DNA from: Niabella ginsenosidivorans | Lineage (GTDB): Bacteria; Bacteroidota; Bacteroidia; Chitinophagales; Chitinophagaceae | NCBI RefSeq assembly: GCF_001654455.1 | Contig: NZ_CP015772.1 | Span: 1,922,001-1,986,000, forward strand | Direction: 5' to 3' | Length of the DNA: 64,000 nt | In this document: positions 35,573 to 46,325 of the stretch, piece by piece | How positions within the stretch are numbered: position 1 is the stretch's first letter | Layout of the letters: every line of letters begins with the position of its first letter | Translations under genes and position numbers: made by a program | The notes under the pieces: model-generated | The model's input: only the letters and a program-made list of their open reading frames with translations | Database searches by the model: none | What the model was told of the DNA's origin: nothing

Positions 35573-38500
35573 ATGCTATTTCAAAAAAAGATTCCTGTTT
35601 GGAACAGGGCAGGGTGTTGTTCCCTGTTACTATTTATTTTTTTACTTCCTGTTTTTGTATCGGCCCAAAACAACAGGGTCGAAGGCTTGGTAACTGATGA
35701 TCAGGGAAAGCCCATACCAGGGGCCTCTGTTGTTATTAAAAATACAATAACAGGAACAACAACAGATGAGAAAGGAAAATTCATTATCAATGCAAACCAG
35801 GGAACCACATTGGTGATATCTGCTGTCGGATACGAAGCTCAGGAAGCAATCATTACAGACCGGAACAGCCTTACGATTTCCCTGAAAACGGCACCCGGAT
35901 CACTGGAAGACGTGGTAGTTGTAGGATACGGCACCCAGAAAAAAGTGAATCTGACCGGTTCGGTATCAACTGTAGGTGCAGATAAGTTAACCAACCGCCC
36001 GATCATGAACCTGGCGGCTGCTTTAGGTGGTACTGCTCCCGGGGTTCGGGTAACCCAGGGAAATGGAAACCCCGGCAGTGAAAGCGTGTCTATACGAATA
36101 CGCGGTACCGGATCGTTTAACAATAGTGATCCCTTGATTTTAGTGGATGGAGTAGTAGCGGATATGGTGCCCTTAAATACGGATGATATAGAAAGCATTT
36201 CTATTTTGAAAGATGCATCTTCAGCTGCTATTTACGGGTCCAGAGCTGCTAATGGTGTTATTTTGGTAACTACCAAAAAAGGAAGAAAGAACCAGGCGCC
36301 TAAAGTAACTTTCACCAGCCTGTTTGCCCGCGAAAAGCCGGTTACCGACCTTAAATTTATGTCGAGTACTGCTGATTGGATGGAGCTGCATAATATAGCC
36401 AAGCTGAATGCAAACCCAACAGCTACTTCACCGGATTATGCCTATGCTACTATTGATGAATGGCGCGCGGCGAATGCTGATCCCAATGGCACATATACCA
36501 ATCCGATAACCGGGCAAACGATCCCTAACTGGCTGGCATTTCCAAATACAGACTGGGCACAGATCCTTTTTCAACCTGAATATTATCAGCGATACGGCGC
36601 TGCTGTTTCCGGCGGTAGCAAAAACTCAACTTATCTGATGTCGCTTGGATATCAGAACAATCCCGGTACATTAAAGAATACCGGCATGCAACGTTATAAT
36701 ATGCGTATAAATCTTGAGACAAAGATTGCCAACCTCATCAATTTTGGAACCCAAACCTATGCCACTAAAGAATTTAAACAACCCGGTAGTACATCAATGA
36801 CCTATTTGCTCCAGGCTTTCCCGGGAATGACGCCTATTTATGATGGTAAGTATGGAGCCAGTGAAGACCCAAATACCACGCAAAAAGATAATATTCTTCA
36901 GGGCGTGGCTTCTAACGGGGGAATGAACAACTTTACCCGGATCAACACGTCCTGGTATGCGAACGCAGATCTTTGGCGAGGAATTGTTGCTGAAGCGCGG
37001 TTTAATTACAGCGAATATATGCGCGAAGACGAAAATTATTCTCAAAATCTGCCGAGGTATAGTTTCCGGGAAAGCTTTGATACTCCTAAAGAAGGAATTG
37101 GTAATTTAGACCAGGCAACTACGTATCGGTATTCTTATAAATCATACAGCTATACAGCAGATCTGTTGCTGCGGTATTCACATTCCTTTGGAAAGCATGA
37201 TGTAAGCGGATTGTTGGGCTATGAACAGTATCAGTCAGAGAATAGTGGGTTCAGTGCAACTAAAAAAGGGTTACTGGATTGGAACATTACGGATATTACT
37301 TCTGGTGCCAATATGGAGTCAATAGGAGGCTCTGCAAAAGAAGAGTATGCGATGCTGTCTTATTTTGGCCGGGCAAATTATGCATACGACAGGAAATATT
37401 TGTTTGAAGCCAACTTCCGTTCCGATGCTTCCTCTAAATTTGCTCCGGGCCATCGCTCGGGTTTGTTTCCTTCATTTTCTGCCGGCTGGGTGATCAGCAA
37501 TGAACCGTTTTTTGCATCGAATGCTGTTAATTATTTAAAACTGAGGGCCTCTTATGGCACATTGGGAAATACTGTAAGCGGTAATTACGACTGGCAGACC
37601 TTATATCAGAAAGTAAATAACGTATTTAATGAGCAGGTGGCAAACGGAGTGATACAGCAAACCATTCAAAACCTGGCTTTATCCTGGGAAAAGCTAACGA
37701 CTTACAACCTGGGCCTGGAAGCCAGATTCTTAAAGCAACGGTTGAATACAGAGCTGGATTTTTATTACCGGCACACTTCAGATATTCTTACTCCGGCCAT
37801 CATTTATCTTACAATGGGCAATATCAGCGCGCCTATGTCCAATACAGCATCCCTGGGAAATAAAGGGGTAGAGCTGACTTTGGGCTGGAACGACAACGTA
37901 GGCGAGTTCAAGTACGGAATCAGCGGTAATGTGAACTATAATGATAATAAGATTACCAATTTTAAAGGCGCGTTAAGATATGAGCAGGATCCCTCCACTC
38001 CTGATACCTGGGGCAATCCTACCTGGCGTTATACCAACCTGGCTGATGTTTCTACCGGTGGAGATACCCGTCGTGTGGAAGGCCACATGATCGATGAATG
38101 GTTTTTGCGCAGGCCTTACTCAGGAAACGGAACGTATTTGAATGCTGATGGATCAGTGAATCCGAACGGCGGGCCTAAAGATGGAATGATACGCACGAAA
38201 GCAGATCTGGAATGGGTAAAATCTATGATTGCGGCAGGATATTCTTTCAATAATAACACCGTAGGACCCGGCGCTGCTAATATCTGGTACGGTCAAATGA
38301 TCATGGCCGATGTTAATGGCGATGGAAAATATGGGAATGATGATGACCGCGAGTTTACAGGGAAGTCAGCCACCCCGAAATTTACGTTTGGTTTAAATAT
38401 GACGGCAGCCTGGAGAGGCTTTGACCTTAATATACTTTGGGCCGGACGCGTAGGATCATACCATTATATTAATGAGCGGGGAGCCAACGGTTCTATTTTG

Positions 38501-38911
38501 GCAAATACAGGAGACGGAATTCCTGCTGATGCCTGGACCAAATATTACTTTTATGATGCGGTAAAAGCAAATACGGATTATGATAATTACGACCCCGCCA
38601 CCGATCCGAATGCGAATATTAATGCCAAGTTTCCCCGCTTATTATCTTCAAGTTCTATCATGACCTCCAATACCTTTTACTTATATAACTCGTCTTATTT
38701 AAAACTGAAGTCACTACAGGTTGGATATACTTTTCCTAAAAGTTGGATGAGCCGGGCAAAGATCAATGACTTGCGTGTTTTTATATCGGGAGAAAACCTG
38801 TTAACCATCAAAAACAAAAATTTTGAAGGGGTCGATCCGGAATTAGGCAGCTCTATCATCGTTTACCCGATAGCAAAACTATTTTCGGCCGGTTTATCAC
38901 TTACTTTTTAA
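35573..38911 (+). CDS. SusC-type TonB-linked outer-membrane transporter
   Basis: The 1112-residue protein has a signal peptide ending VSAQ and a CarboxypepD_reg-like domain (VEGLVTDDQGKPIPGASVV). A TonB-box-like EDVVVVGYGTQKKVNLTGSV, plug and 22-strand barrel follow, with the final aromatic residue (LTF) typical of barrel proteins. It imports oligosaccharides with its SusD partner, encoded 20 bases downstream. It is divergent from the HTCS regulator with about 250 bases between, where the regulator should bind. Confidence 0.97.
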   Translation: MLFQKKIPVWNRAGCCSLLLFIFLLPVFVSAQNNRVEGLVTDDQGKPIPGASVVIKNTITGTTTDEKGKFIINANQGTTLVISAVGYEAQEAIITDRNSLTISLKTAPGSLEDVVVVGYGTQKKVNLTGSVSTVGADKLTNRPIMNLAAALGGTAPGVRVTQGNGNPGSESVSIRIRGTGSFNNSDPLILVDGVVADMVPLNTDDIESISILKDASSAAIYGSRAANGVILVTTKKGRKNQAPKVTFTSLFAREKPVTDLKFMSSTADWMELHNIAKLNANPTATSPDYAYATIDEWRAANADPNGTYTNPITGQTIPNWLAFPNTDWAQILFQPEYYQRYGAAVSGGSKNSTYLMSLGYQNNPGTLKNTGMQRYNMRINLETKIANLINFGTQTYATKEFKQPGSTSMTYLLQAFPGMTPIYDGKYGASEDPNTTQKDNILQGVASNGGMNNFTRINTSWYANADLWRGIVAEARFNYSEYMREDENYSQNLPRYSFRESFDTPKEGIGNLDQATTYRYSYKSYSYTADLLLRYSHSFGKHDVSGLLGYEQYQSENSGFSATKKGLLDWNITDITSGANMESIGGSAKEEYAMLSYFGRANYAYDRKYLFEANFRSDASSKFAPGHRSGLFPSFSAGWVISNEPFFASNAVNYLKLRASYGTLGNTVSGNYDWQTLYQKVNNVFNEQVANGVIQQTIQNLALSWEKLTTYNLGLEARFLKQRLNTELDFYYRHTSDILTPAIIYLTMGNISAPMSNTASLGNKGVELTLGWNDNVGEFKYGISGNVNYNDNKITNFKGALRYEQDPSTPDTWGNPTWRYTNLADVSTGGDTRRVEGHMIDEWFLRRPYSGNGTYLNADGSVNPNGGPKDGMIRTKADLEWVKSMIAAGYSFNNNTVGPGAANIWYGQMIMADVNGDGKYGNDDDREFTGKSATPKFTFGLNMTAAWRGFDLNILWAGRVGSYHYINERGANGSILANTGDGIPADAWTKYYFYDAVKANTDYDNYDPATDPNANINAKFPRLLSSSSIMTSNTFYLYNSSYLKLKSLQVGYTFPKSWMSRAKINDLRVFISGENLLTIKNKNFEGVDPELGSSIIVYPIAKLFSAGLSLTF

Positions 38912-38931
38912 ATAATCTAACAAAACGTAAT

Positions 38932-40824
38932 ATGAAAAAGATAATATATCCGTTTGCAATAGCTTGTATGTTAGGTACGCTGCCTGCATGTAACAAGATA
39001 TTGGACACAGTGCCCAATGATAAGATCTCTGCAGGAACCATGTGGACCACAGAAAGCCTGGTCGATCAGGGGGTGATAGGCGTTTATTATTCACTGCAGC
39101 GCCCGGTGCAAAGTGCCGGTCTTATTGGAGCCAGCACAAATATCGGCTATTATGGCTATGAAGCTTTTGGCATGACCGGGCAGGGAGAGTATAATTTAAA
39201 TAACCTTTTTTCGAGCGCTGTAAATCCAAGTAATTCTTACTTTTCTTTTCAATGGAAATGGTTTTATGATGGCATCCACCGTGCCAATGATGCCATTGTA
39301 CACATTCCGGATGCCCCCATGAATGAAGAAAAGAAAAAACGCCTTGTAGCGGAATGTAAGGTGCTCCGTGCATTTTTCTATATGCGCCTGAATGAGCTAT
39401 ATGGAAGGGATGGGTTAGGAGTGCCCATTTATACAGAACCCATCGATCCGTCAGAAGCTAACAAAGGACAAAGCCCCGAATCGGATGTTTGGGCATTGGT
39501 TACCCAGGATCTTACAGATGCGATCAATGAACCGAATCTGCCCGATAACCAGATCCAGGGAGAAGGCCGTGCGAGCAAGGGCGCTGCTTATGCATTAAGG
39601 GGAAGGGTATATTTACTTACAAAACAATATGAGAAAGCAGCTGCAGACTTCGCCAAAGTAGGAGAGAGTGGCTACAGCTTGTATCCTGATTACAAACAAT
39701 TATTTAAAGTAGCAAACGAACGTTGCCAGGAAATGATATTGAGCGTGCAGTATATAGAAGACCCAACAGGTTATGGTACTGCAATACAAAAGTATTGCGG
39801 GGCATTTCAGCAGGGAGCACTGGACAGCCGTGGCTGCTGGACCGATTTACAGGTAACACCGGCATTGGTAAATCTTTATGAAGAGGTTGTTGATGCCAAT
39901 ACCGTAAAGCCCTTCAACTGGTCTGATTACCTCCCTCAATGGGATGCTGTCAGTACCCTGGGCACTGCCAATAGAAAAGTATTTTTCATTCGTGATCAAA
40001 AAGTAAATGGAGCTGATGTGCATGCTACAATAACAACAGCAATAAATACGGAACTGAGCAAATTGGATGCTTCAGTTAAAGCTTTGTATCTGCCTGAAGG
40101 AAACGAAGCCCGCCTTAAAACTGCCTATGAACATAGAGATCCCCGTCTGGCTTATAATGTGGTTACCCCGTATGCTAATTTTGAAGGTGTAAACAGCAAT
40201 TCTACTGCGGAAGGAATGTATACCTACCGGTTTCCTGTTACCGGAAAGTATTATGTTGACCAGTCCGGTGCAGAGCCAAATTTAAACAGCAGTTTGCCGG
40301 GCACCTATTATACATCCGGCAGTTGCAATGCCCAGGCAGAATTCAAATACATCCACCGTAAATTTATTGGAGAGGGTTTGGAATATCAACGCCGGGAGCA
40401 AAATCCGGTTGATGAGCCGATCATTCGGTACGCAGATGTGTTATTGATGTGGGCAGAGGCGCTTGTTGAAATGAATGATCTCAGCGGAGCGATGGCTAAA
40501 GTAAAACAGGTAAGAGATCGCGTAGGTATGCCTACAATGGCTGCTTCATTTGCTGATCAGAATACAGCGCGTAATTATGTTCGGGATGAACGCCGCCGGG
40601 AGCTGATGGGTGAGGGAGTAAATTTCTTTGACGAAATGCGCTGGAAAACCCTGAAGCAAACTAAGTTTGATCAGAAGGTAGCCCAGCACGCCTGGGGAGG
40701 TACAGAAAGTACAGGTGGTACTACATACGAATGGATTGGCGACCAGTGGTACACATGGCCGGTTCCAAAAGCAGAAATAGAACTAAACCATAACCTGAAG
40801 CCTACTCCGGGATGGGTGTATTAA
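38932..40824 (+). CDS. SusD/RagB-type outer-membrane glycan-binding lipoprotein
   Basis: The 630-residue protein has a lipobox with cysteine 20 (LGTLPACNK). The SusD-like N-terminal TPR region reads ILDTVPNDKISAGTMWTTES and carries the ECKVLRAFFYMRLNELYG motif. The C-terminal RagB region has EPIIRYADVLLMWAEALVE and RRRELMGEGVNFFDEMRW. It caps the SusC barrel and binds the glycan. Length is slightly above the family's usual 500-600. Confidence 0.97.
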   Translation: MKKIIYPFAIACMLGTLPACNKILDTVPNDKISAGTMWTTESLVDQGVIGVYYSLQRPVQSAGLIGASTNIGYYGYEAFGMTGQGEYNLNNLFSSAVNPSNSYFSFQWKWFYDGIHRANDAIVHIPDAPMNEEKKKRLVAECKVLRAFFYMRLNELYGRDGLGVPIYTEPIDPSEANKGQSPESDVWALVTQDLTDAINEPNLPDNQIQGEGRASKGAAYALRGRVYLLTKQYEKAAADFAKVGESGYSLYPDYKQLFKVANERCQEMILSVQYIEDPTGYGTAIQKYCGAFQQGALDSRGCWTDLQVTPALVNLYEEVVDANTVKPFNWSDYLPQWDAVSTLGTANRKVFFIRDQKVNGADVHATITTAINTELSKLDASVKALYLPEGNEARLKTAYEHRDPRLAYNVVTPYANFEGVNSNSTAEGMYTYRFPVTGKYYVDQSGAEPNLNSSLPGTYYTSGSCNAQAEFKYIHRKFIGEGLEYQRREQNPVDEPIIRYADVLLMWAEALVEMNDLSGAMAKVKQVRDRVGMPTMAASFADQNTARNYVRDERRRELMGEGVNFFDEMRWKTLKQTKFDQKVAQHAWGGTESTGGTTYEWIGDQWYTWPVPKAEIELNHNLKPTPGWVY

Positions 40825-40992
40825 AATTGTTTCGGGAAGTGACCGGCCGCATAGCTTGATATTTTTATAAGGAGGTCCGCGCAGCCGTCTCCGGCAAGGT
40901 AGAGGGCTTGTGCAGTGCCTCCTTTTATTTAAAACGCCGGCCGGGAATTAACAGTTACACCGAACTGGCGTTTCTTTACAAAATTTTTAAAC

Positions 40993-42597
40993 ATGAAAAA
41001 GATCCAGTTGCTGTTTTTTGTTGTAGGGGCTTGCTTTTCAAACTGCAATCCCTCCGGAAAGACAGCCGGCCTGAAAAAGAATCCTGCTGGCAACCATAGC
41101 TCCCTTCACCCTGTTACCTATTATGTAGATCCTGATGGAAACGACAACAACAAAGGGACCAGCGCTTCGGCCGCATGGAAAACATTGTCCAAAGTAAATT
41201 CCGTAATCTTTTTACCCGGAGACCGCATTTTGTTAAAAAGCGGAGGCGTATGGAATGAGCCCCTGTATCCCAAAGGCTCCGGCAAGGCAGGTGCGCTGAT
41301 TATTATTGATAAATACGGCGGTACTATACGGCCGGTCATCAATGGCGGAGGTAAAACAAACGGATCCAGTACATTGCTTTTAAACAAGGTTTCCTATTGG
41401 GAGGTGAACAACCTGGAAATAACCAATAAAGTGCCTGAGCGTGTTACATACGCTGCTACCGGGATCCGGGTAAACGGTGGCGATCGGCCGGATTCTTTTT
41501 TCACAAATATTACTATTAAAAACTGTTATGTACATGATGTAAATGCGGCAACTGCCAGGCAATCCAATTATGTGAAAGGAACAGGAGGAATCATTATTAA
41601 TGGCAAAGTAAAGGATGTATTGGTTCAAAACTGTCATATTGCGAACTGCTCTGTAGAGGGATTACGCACCACAGGTTTTTCCGATAGGGAAAGCAGGTTG
41701 AAAAATATTGTATTTGATAATAATTTCATCGAAAATATCTATGGAGATGGTATTGTTATGGCACAGGTAAGTAGCGGCAGCAGGGTTACCCATAATACGG
41801 TTTATAATGCTTGTATGACCAATGATATTAACTTTGCCGGTATCTGGACAGTGGGCAGCAGTAACACGATCATTTCTCATAATGAGGTATACGGAATGAA
41901 AGGGGGTGGTCCAAATGACGGTATGGCGTTTGATGCCGACGGATGGGATGAACCTTCTGCCACCGAAGGCGATATTTTTGAATATAATTATTCCCATGAT
42001 AATAACGGTGGGTTTTTCCTGTTTATGAATCACTCTAATAACATTATTGTAAGGTATAATGTTAGTGTGAATGATGTAGGCAAAACCGGTCGGAAAAAAC
42101 TTTTTCTTATTCAAAATAGTCCCAACAAAGATCGCTTTGTTTATAACAATGTGTTTTATATAAAAAACCCGGTGAATATGTTATTCTGGGAAGGTACAGG
42201 CGCGCTCTTTGCAAATAATATTTTTTATACAGAAGCTGCTATAAGCAGGCTGGCCAGTGTAACGCCGGATGCAAGAGCCCGGTTCAGTAATAATTGTTTT
42301 TATCCTGCTGCCGTTTTCTCACTGCTCAATTGGGGCACTTCTGTGCGCAGTAATAATTTTTACGATAATCCGCTATTTGTAAACCCCGGATCCGGTCCGG
42401 GTTTTGAGGCAGCCGGTGGGTATATTCTGCGTTCCGGATCACCTTGCCGTAATGCCGGTATTTTTATCAGGAACAATGGAGGAACCGATTTTTCCGGAAA
42501 TCACCTTCCCGAAGACAATCCGGATGTGGGCGCTTTTCAACATACTGTTAGATCCGGTGCTGGCAGTTCATTGGGTAAAAAACAGAAGCAGCCTTAA
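40993..42597 (+). CDS. Secreted right-handed parallel beta-helix protein (putative polysaccharide lyase)
   Basis: The 534-residue protein has a signal sequence with a possible lipobox (CFSNCN). The start of the mature part, YYVDPDGNDNNKGTSASAAW and FLPGDRILLKSGGVW, is common to secreted beta-helix enzymes. Helix coils follow from about residue 130 (words such as NNLEITNK, ITIKNCYVHDV, VLVQNCHIANCSVEGLR). Such proteins are often pectate-lyase-like or chondroitinase-B-like; the exact PL family and substrate cannot be told. It lies in the PUL directly after susD. Confidence 0.85.
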   Translation: MKKIQLLFFVVGACFSNCNPSGKTAGLKKNPAGNHSSLHPVTYYVDPDGNDNNKGTSASAAWKTLSKVNSVIFLPGDRILLKSGGVWNEPLYPKGSGKAGALIIIDKYGGTIRPVINGGGKTNGSSTLLLNKVSYWEVNNLEITNKVPERVTYAATGIRVNGGDRPDSFFTNITIKNCYVHDVNAATARQSNYVKGTGGIIINGKVKDVLVQNCHIANCSVEGLRTTGFSDRESRLKNIVFDNNFIENIYGDGIVMAQVSSGSRVTHNTVYNACMTNDINFAGIWTVGSSNTIISHNEVYGMKGGGPNDGMAFDADGWDEPSATEGDIFEYNYSHDNNGGFFLFMNHSNNIIVRYNVSVNDVGKTGRKKLFLIQNSPNKDRFVYNNVFYIKNPVNMLFWEGTGALFANNIFYTEAAISRLASVTPDARARFSNNCFYPAAVFSLLNWGTSVRSNNFYDNPLFVNPGSGPGFEAAGGYILRSGSPCRNAGIFIRNNGGTDFSGNHLPEDNPDVGAFQHTVRSGAGSSLGKKQKQP

Positions 42598-42763
42598 TCA
42601 GTCAATCTTTTGTTCACAGGCATCCGGCCTTTTGGAAAATTATAATTGAATACTTTGTTTTATTTCGGGATGAATTAGTTCCCAAAAAGCCAATGAGCAA
42701 TATCCGCTTCACAAAAACAGGAAAGAACTCATTTTTTAAATAGCGCAATTTGTATATTTAAGA

Positions 42764-44839
42764 ATGCATAAAAAGAATATTTTGACGGTAGTGCTTTTAA
42801 CAGCCGCACTGATTCCCTGCGTGGTGACAAAGGCGAATAAAAACAACCGGCCCCGTGCATCTGAAAAGGACAATTTTACAAACTCAGTACTTAATGGGCT
42901 GATAAAAAAAACAAGTAAAAAAAACGATGCCTCTTTTTTTGCTATTGATAAAAGGGAGCGTTCTGTAACACTACCCACTCCCCGTAACCTGCTGCAACAG
43001 CAGGCATCGGTTCAGCAGGTAAAAGAACGGCTATTGCCTTTAAATGAATGGGTGCCTTACCCGGCCTATCACAACAGGAATGGCTGGGCACAGATGACAG
43101 GCGCGCTTACAGATCAATTGATCCGGCAGGGCGAAAAACTGCTGGATTATCAATGGCAGGTAATAAAAGCGACAGATTACCTGGAGTATGAGCGCAGCGG
43201 TAGCCGGGTGATTATGGAACAGCCGTATAATGCAAATATAAATGCACTTGCCCGGTTAATGATTGCAGAGCTTGCCGAGGGAAAGGGCCGGTTTATGGAC
43301 CAGGTTGTAAACGGGGTATGGGCGCTCTGCGATATGCAGTCCTGGGCTTTATCCGCGCACCTGCCCGTTCAAAGATCAAAACGGAACCTGCCGGACCCGT
43401 CTGAACAGATCATAGACCTTGTATCCGGCGATGTGGGGTCGCTGCTTTCCTGGGCGGTTTATTTTTTTAAGGACGACTGGGATCAGATCAATCCCGTGAT
43501 CACCCAACGGGTGCAGCAAAATATCCGGAAGCGCATTCTGGAACCCTATATGCAGCGCAGCGACTACTGGTGGCAGGCATTGGAAAACAAACCGGGTCAG
43601 TTGGTGAACAACTGGAACCCCTGGTGCAACGCCAATGTGCTGACCTGCTTTTTATTGCTGGAAAACAAACCGGATTCCCTGGCAGCAGCCGTGTACCGGA
43701 CCATGCGCAGCGTTGACCAGTTTTTGAATTATATAAAAGAGGATGGAGCCTGCGAAGAAGGGCCCTCTTACTGGGGGCATGCCGCCGGCAAGCTATATGA
43801 TTACCTGCAGTTGTTATCTGATGCCTCCGGCGCGCGCATCAGCATTTTTGACAAGCCGATGATCAGGAACATGGGGGAATATATTGCCCGCAGCTATGTA
43901 GGCAACGGCTGGGTGGTCAATTTTGCAGATGCTTCAGCCAGAGAATCTTCCGATCCGGGCCTGATTTATCGTTATGGTAAAGCCGTAAACAGCCGGGAAA
44001 TGCAATCCTTTGCCGGCAGGTTACTGGCCGGTAAGGAGCATAAAGAAAATGTGCCTGTGGACCGGGATCTGTTCCGGGTACTTGAAGGAATAAAGGGATA
44101 TAAAGAACTGCAGCAGGCTCCGGCTGTATTAATACAGGCTCCTTATGCCTGGTATCCGCAAACGGAATTTTGCTATATGAACAATGGCAGCGGTATTTTC
44201 TTTGCAGGCAAGGCCGGCAATAATAATGAAAGTCATAATCATAATGATATAGGTTCGTTCAATTTGTACATCGATGCCATTCCTTTTATTATTGATGTGG
44301 GGGTAGGAACCTATACCCGGCAAACATTTAGCAATGAGCGGTATAGCATATGGACCATGCAAAGCAATTATCACAACCTGCCTGTAATAAACGGGCAGCC
44401 TCAGTTGTTTGGTGGTCAATACAGGGCCAGATCCGTGTTTTTTGATGCTGCGCAAAAGCGCTTCGGTTTGGATATGGCAGGTGCTTATGGTCCGCTGGCA
44501 GCGGTTAAAGAATGGAAACGCACGTACACGCTCCTTAAAAATACGCTGCACCTGGAAGATGCTTTTCAGCTGAGCACGGTAAAAGATACCACGGCTCTGC
44601 ATTATATGACCTGGGCCCGCCCGGTCATTACCAGGCCCGGCCATATAATGGTTAAGAAGGGCACGGCCGGTTTGCTGATACAATATGATCCCGCTCAGTT
44701 GGAGCCGTCTGTAGAGCCCATTGCGGTAACGGACCCGCGCCTTACAAAGGTTTGGGGCGAAACGGTATACCGGTTGGTGCTGCGGGTAAAAAAGCCTGCC
44801 TTAAACGGAAAATATGCGATCGATTTTATAAAGCAATAA
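42764..44839 (+). CDS. Heparinase II/III-family polysaccharide lyase
   Basis: The 691-residue exported protein has an N-terminal alpha/alpha toroid (NNWNPWCNANVLTCFLLLEN, DGACEEGPSYWGHAAGKLY). Then comes the heparinase II/III-like beta region with the catalytic histidine segment NNESHNHNDIGSFNLYIDA and VGTYTRQTFSNERYSIWTMQ. The fold covers PL12, PL15, PL17 and PL21; the subfamily cannot be set here. It should cleave a uronate-containing polysaccharide by elimination, giving the unsaturated ends that GH88 removes. Confidence 0.88.
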   Translation: MHKKNILTVVLLTAALIPCVVTKANKNNRPRASEKDNFTNSVLNGLIKKTSKKNDASFFAIDKRERSVTLPTPRNLLQQQASVQQVKERLLPLNEWVPYPAYHNRNGWAQMTGALTDQLIRQGEKLLDYQWQVIKATDYLEYERSGSRVIMEQPYNANINALARLMIAELAEGKGRFMDQVVNGVWALCDMQSWALSAHLPVQRSKRNLPDPSEQIIDLVSGDVGSLLSWAVYFFKDDWDQINPVITQRVQQNIRKRILEPYMQRSDYWWQALENKPGQLVNNWNPWCNANVLTCFLLLENKPDSLAAAVYRTMRSVDQFLNYIKEDGACEEGPSYWGHAAGKLYDYLQLLSDASGARISIFDKPMIRNMGEYIARSYVGNGWVVNFADASARESSDPGLIYRYGKAVNSREMQSFAGRLLAGKEHKENVPVDRDLFRVLEGIKGYKELQQAPAVLIQAPYAWYPQTEFCYMNNGSGIFFAGKAGNNNESHNHNDIGSFNLYIDAIPFIIDVGVGTYTRQTFSNERYSIWTMQSNYHNLPVINGQPQLFGGQYRARSVFFDAAQKRFGLDMAGAYGPLAAVKEWKRTYTLLKNTLHLEDAFQLSTVKDTTALHYMTWARPVITRPGHIMVKKGTAGLLIQYDPAQLEPSVEPIAVTDPRLTKVWGETVYRLVLRVKKPALNGKYAIDFIKQ

Positions 44840-44946
44840 TAAATACAGGCACCCCGGTTTCAGATGAGCCAGTGCATTAACTTAAAATAGCCGTCATACC
44901 GCAGCTATAGGTCTTTACCCTGTTTAATAACTATTAAAACAAACGT

Positions 44947-46203
44947 GTGAAAAAAAAACTTATTCTGTTTATAGCCCTGGCCGTTTCTCTGATAGGCGAT
45001 ACTGCCTGTAAGACGGATGAAAAAAAATGGGTGGATGAAAATTTTAAATATGCGGTAACCCAGTTAAAAGGAATGTTACAGGCTACGGAGCATGCCCGCG
45101 GCCAGTTTCCCCGTACAACTGATAAAACCGGGAAACCGGTAAATACGGATATGTATGACTGGACTTCCGGTTTTTTCCCGGGAAACCTGTGGTACCTGTA
45201 TGAATATTCCAGAAATGCTGCAATAGAAAAGGAAGCGGTGCGGTGGACGGAAAAGCTGGAATCATTGCAAACCTTTACCCAGCATCACGACCTGGGGTTT
45301 ATGATGTATTGCAGCTATGGGAATGCGTACCGTATAACCGGTAACGAAACCTACAAGAACGTTCTGGTACAGGCCGCCCGTTCATTGAGCACCCGGTTTA
45401 ACCCGGTTACCGGCGCCATTAAGTCCTGGAACCGTTTTGCGTCCTGGCATGGCAATAAAACGTATTCTTATCCTGTGATCATTGATAATATGATGAACCT
45501 GGAGCTGCTATATTTTGCTTCAAAAGTTACTGGTGACAGCAGCTTCAGCCATATAGCCACTGCCCATGCGCTAACAGCAATGAAAAACCAGGTGCGGGAA
45601 GACTACAGCCACTACCATGTGGTATGCTATGATTCCCTTACCGGTAAAGTGGAAGCACGGGAAACAGCACAGGGATATGCAGATAACTCTACCTGGGCAC
45701 GGGGGCAGGCCTGGGGCGTTTACGGATTTACCATGGTATACCGGGAAACACATGATCCCCGGTTCCTGAAAACAGCCACAGGCATGGCTGATTTCTTTAT
45801 CAATAATAAACGGCTTCCTGAAGATAAGATCCCTTACTGGGATTTTGATGCGCTGCAAAAAGGGTACGCACCGGGTATTAAATCCTATGCCAATAAGGTC
45901 AACACCCTTTACAGGGATGCTTCTGCTGCTGCCATTACCGCATCGGCATTACTGGAGCTGGCAATGTATGTACCTGACAGGAAAACGCAATACATCAACA
46001 CGGCAATTGCTATGCTGAATGCATTAAGCAGTCCTGCCTACCGGGCCCCAATAGGAGCAAACGGTCACTTTTTGCTGATGCACAGTGTAGGCAGTATACC
46101 CCATCATACTGAGATTGATGTACCCCTGGTGTATGCAGATTACTATTTCCTGGAAGCATTGACCCGCTATAACAGGCTGTTAACTACAGGATCTCCGTTG
46201 TAA
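44947..46203 (+). CDS. Glycoside hydrolase family 88 (unsaturated uronyl hydrolase), copy 2
   Basis: The start is a GTG at 44947; the lysine-rich n-region and the lipobox-like DTACK make this the best choice. The 418-residue lipoprotein has D115 in HDLGFMMYCSYGN and D180 in IIDNMMNLELLYFA, matching copies 1 and 3. STWARGQAWGVYGF and IPYWDFDALQ follow. Compared with copy 1 it has an insert around residue 160 (RFASWHGNKTYSYP). It lies in the PUL core and is followed by the second DUF2264 gene. Confidence 0.92.
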   Translation: MKKKLILFIALAVSLIGDTACKTDEKKWVDENFKYAVTQLKGMLQATEHARGQFPRTTDKTGKPVNTDMYDWTSGFFPGNLWYLYEYSRNAAIEKEAVRWTEKLESLQTFTQHHDLGFMMYCSYGNAYRITGNETYKNVLVQAARSLSTRFNPVTGAIKSWNRFASWHGNKTYSYPVIIDNMMNLELLYFASKVTGDSSFSHIATAHALTAMKNQVREDYSHYHVVCYDSLTGKVEARETAQGYADNSTWARGQAWGVYGFTMVYRETHDPRFLKTATGMADFFINNKRLPEDKIPYWDFDALQKGYAPGIKSYANKVNTLYRDASAAAITASALLELAMYVPDRKTQYINTAIAMLNALSSPAYRAPIGANGHFLLMHSVGSIPHHTEIDVPLVYADYYFLEALTRYNRLLTTGSPL

Positions 46204-46325
46204 TAATGGATTGTATTATTATAGCCTGCATTTGTTAAAACAAGGGACCTTTTAAAACTGCTTCAGAAACAGAATCAGGAGCGGCAATTCCCTGAACTAT
46301 TTTAATTTTTTAAAACAACTTTACA

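Noticed and set aside
40861-40930. Possible terminator after susD (AAGGAGG ... CCTCCTT)
   Set aside because: The loop is about 50 bases and the stem only seven pairs; too weak to call.
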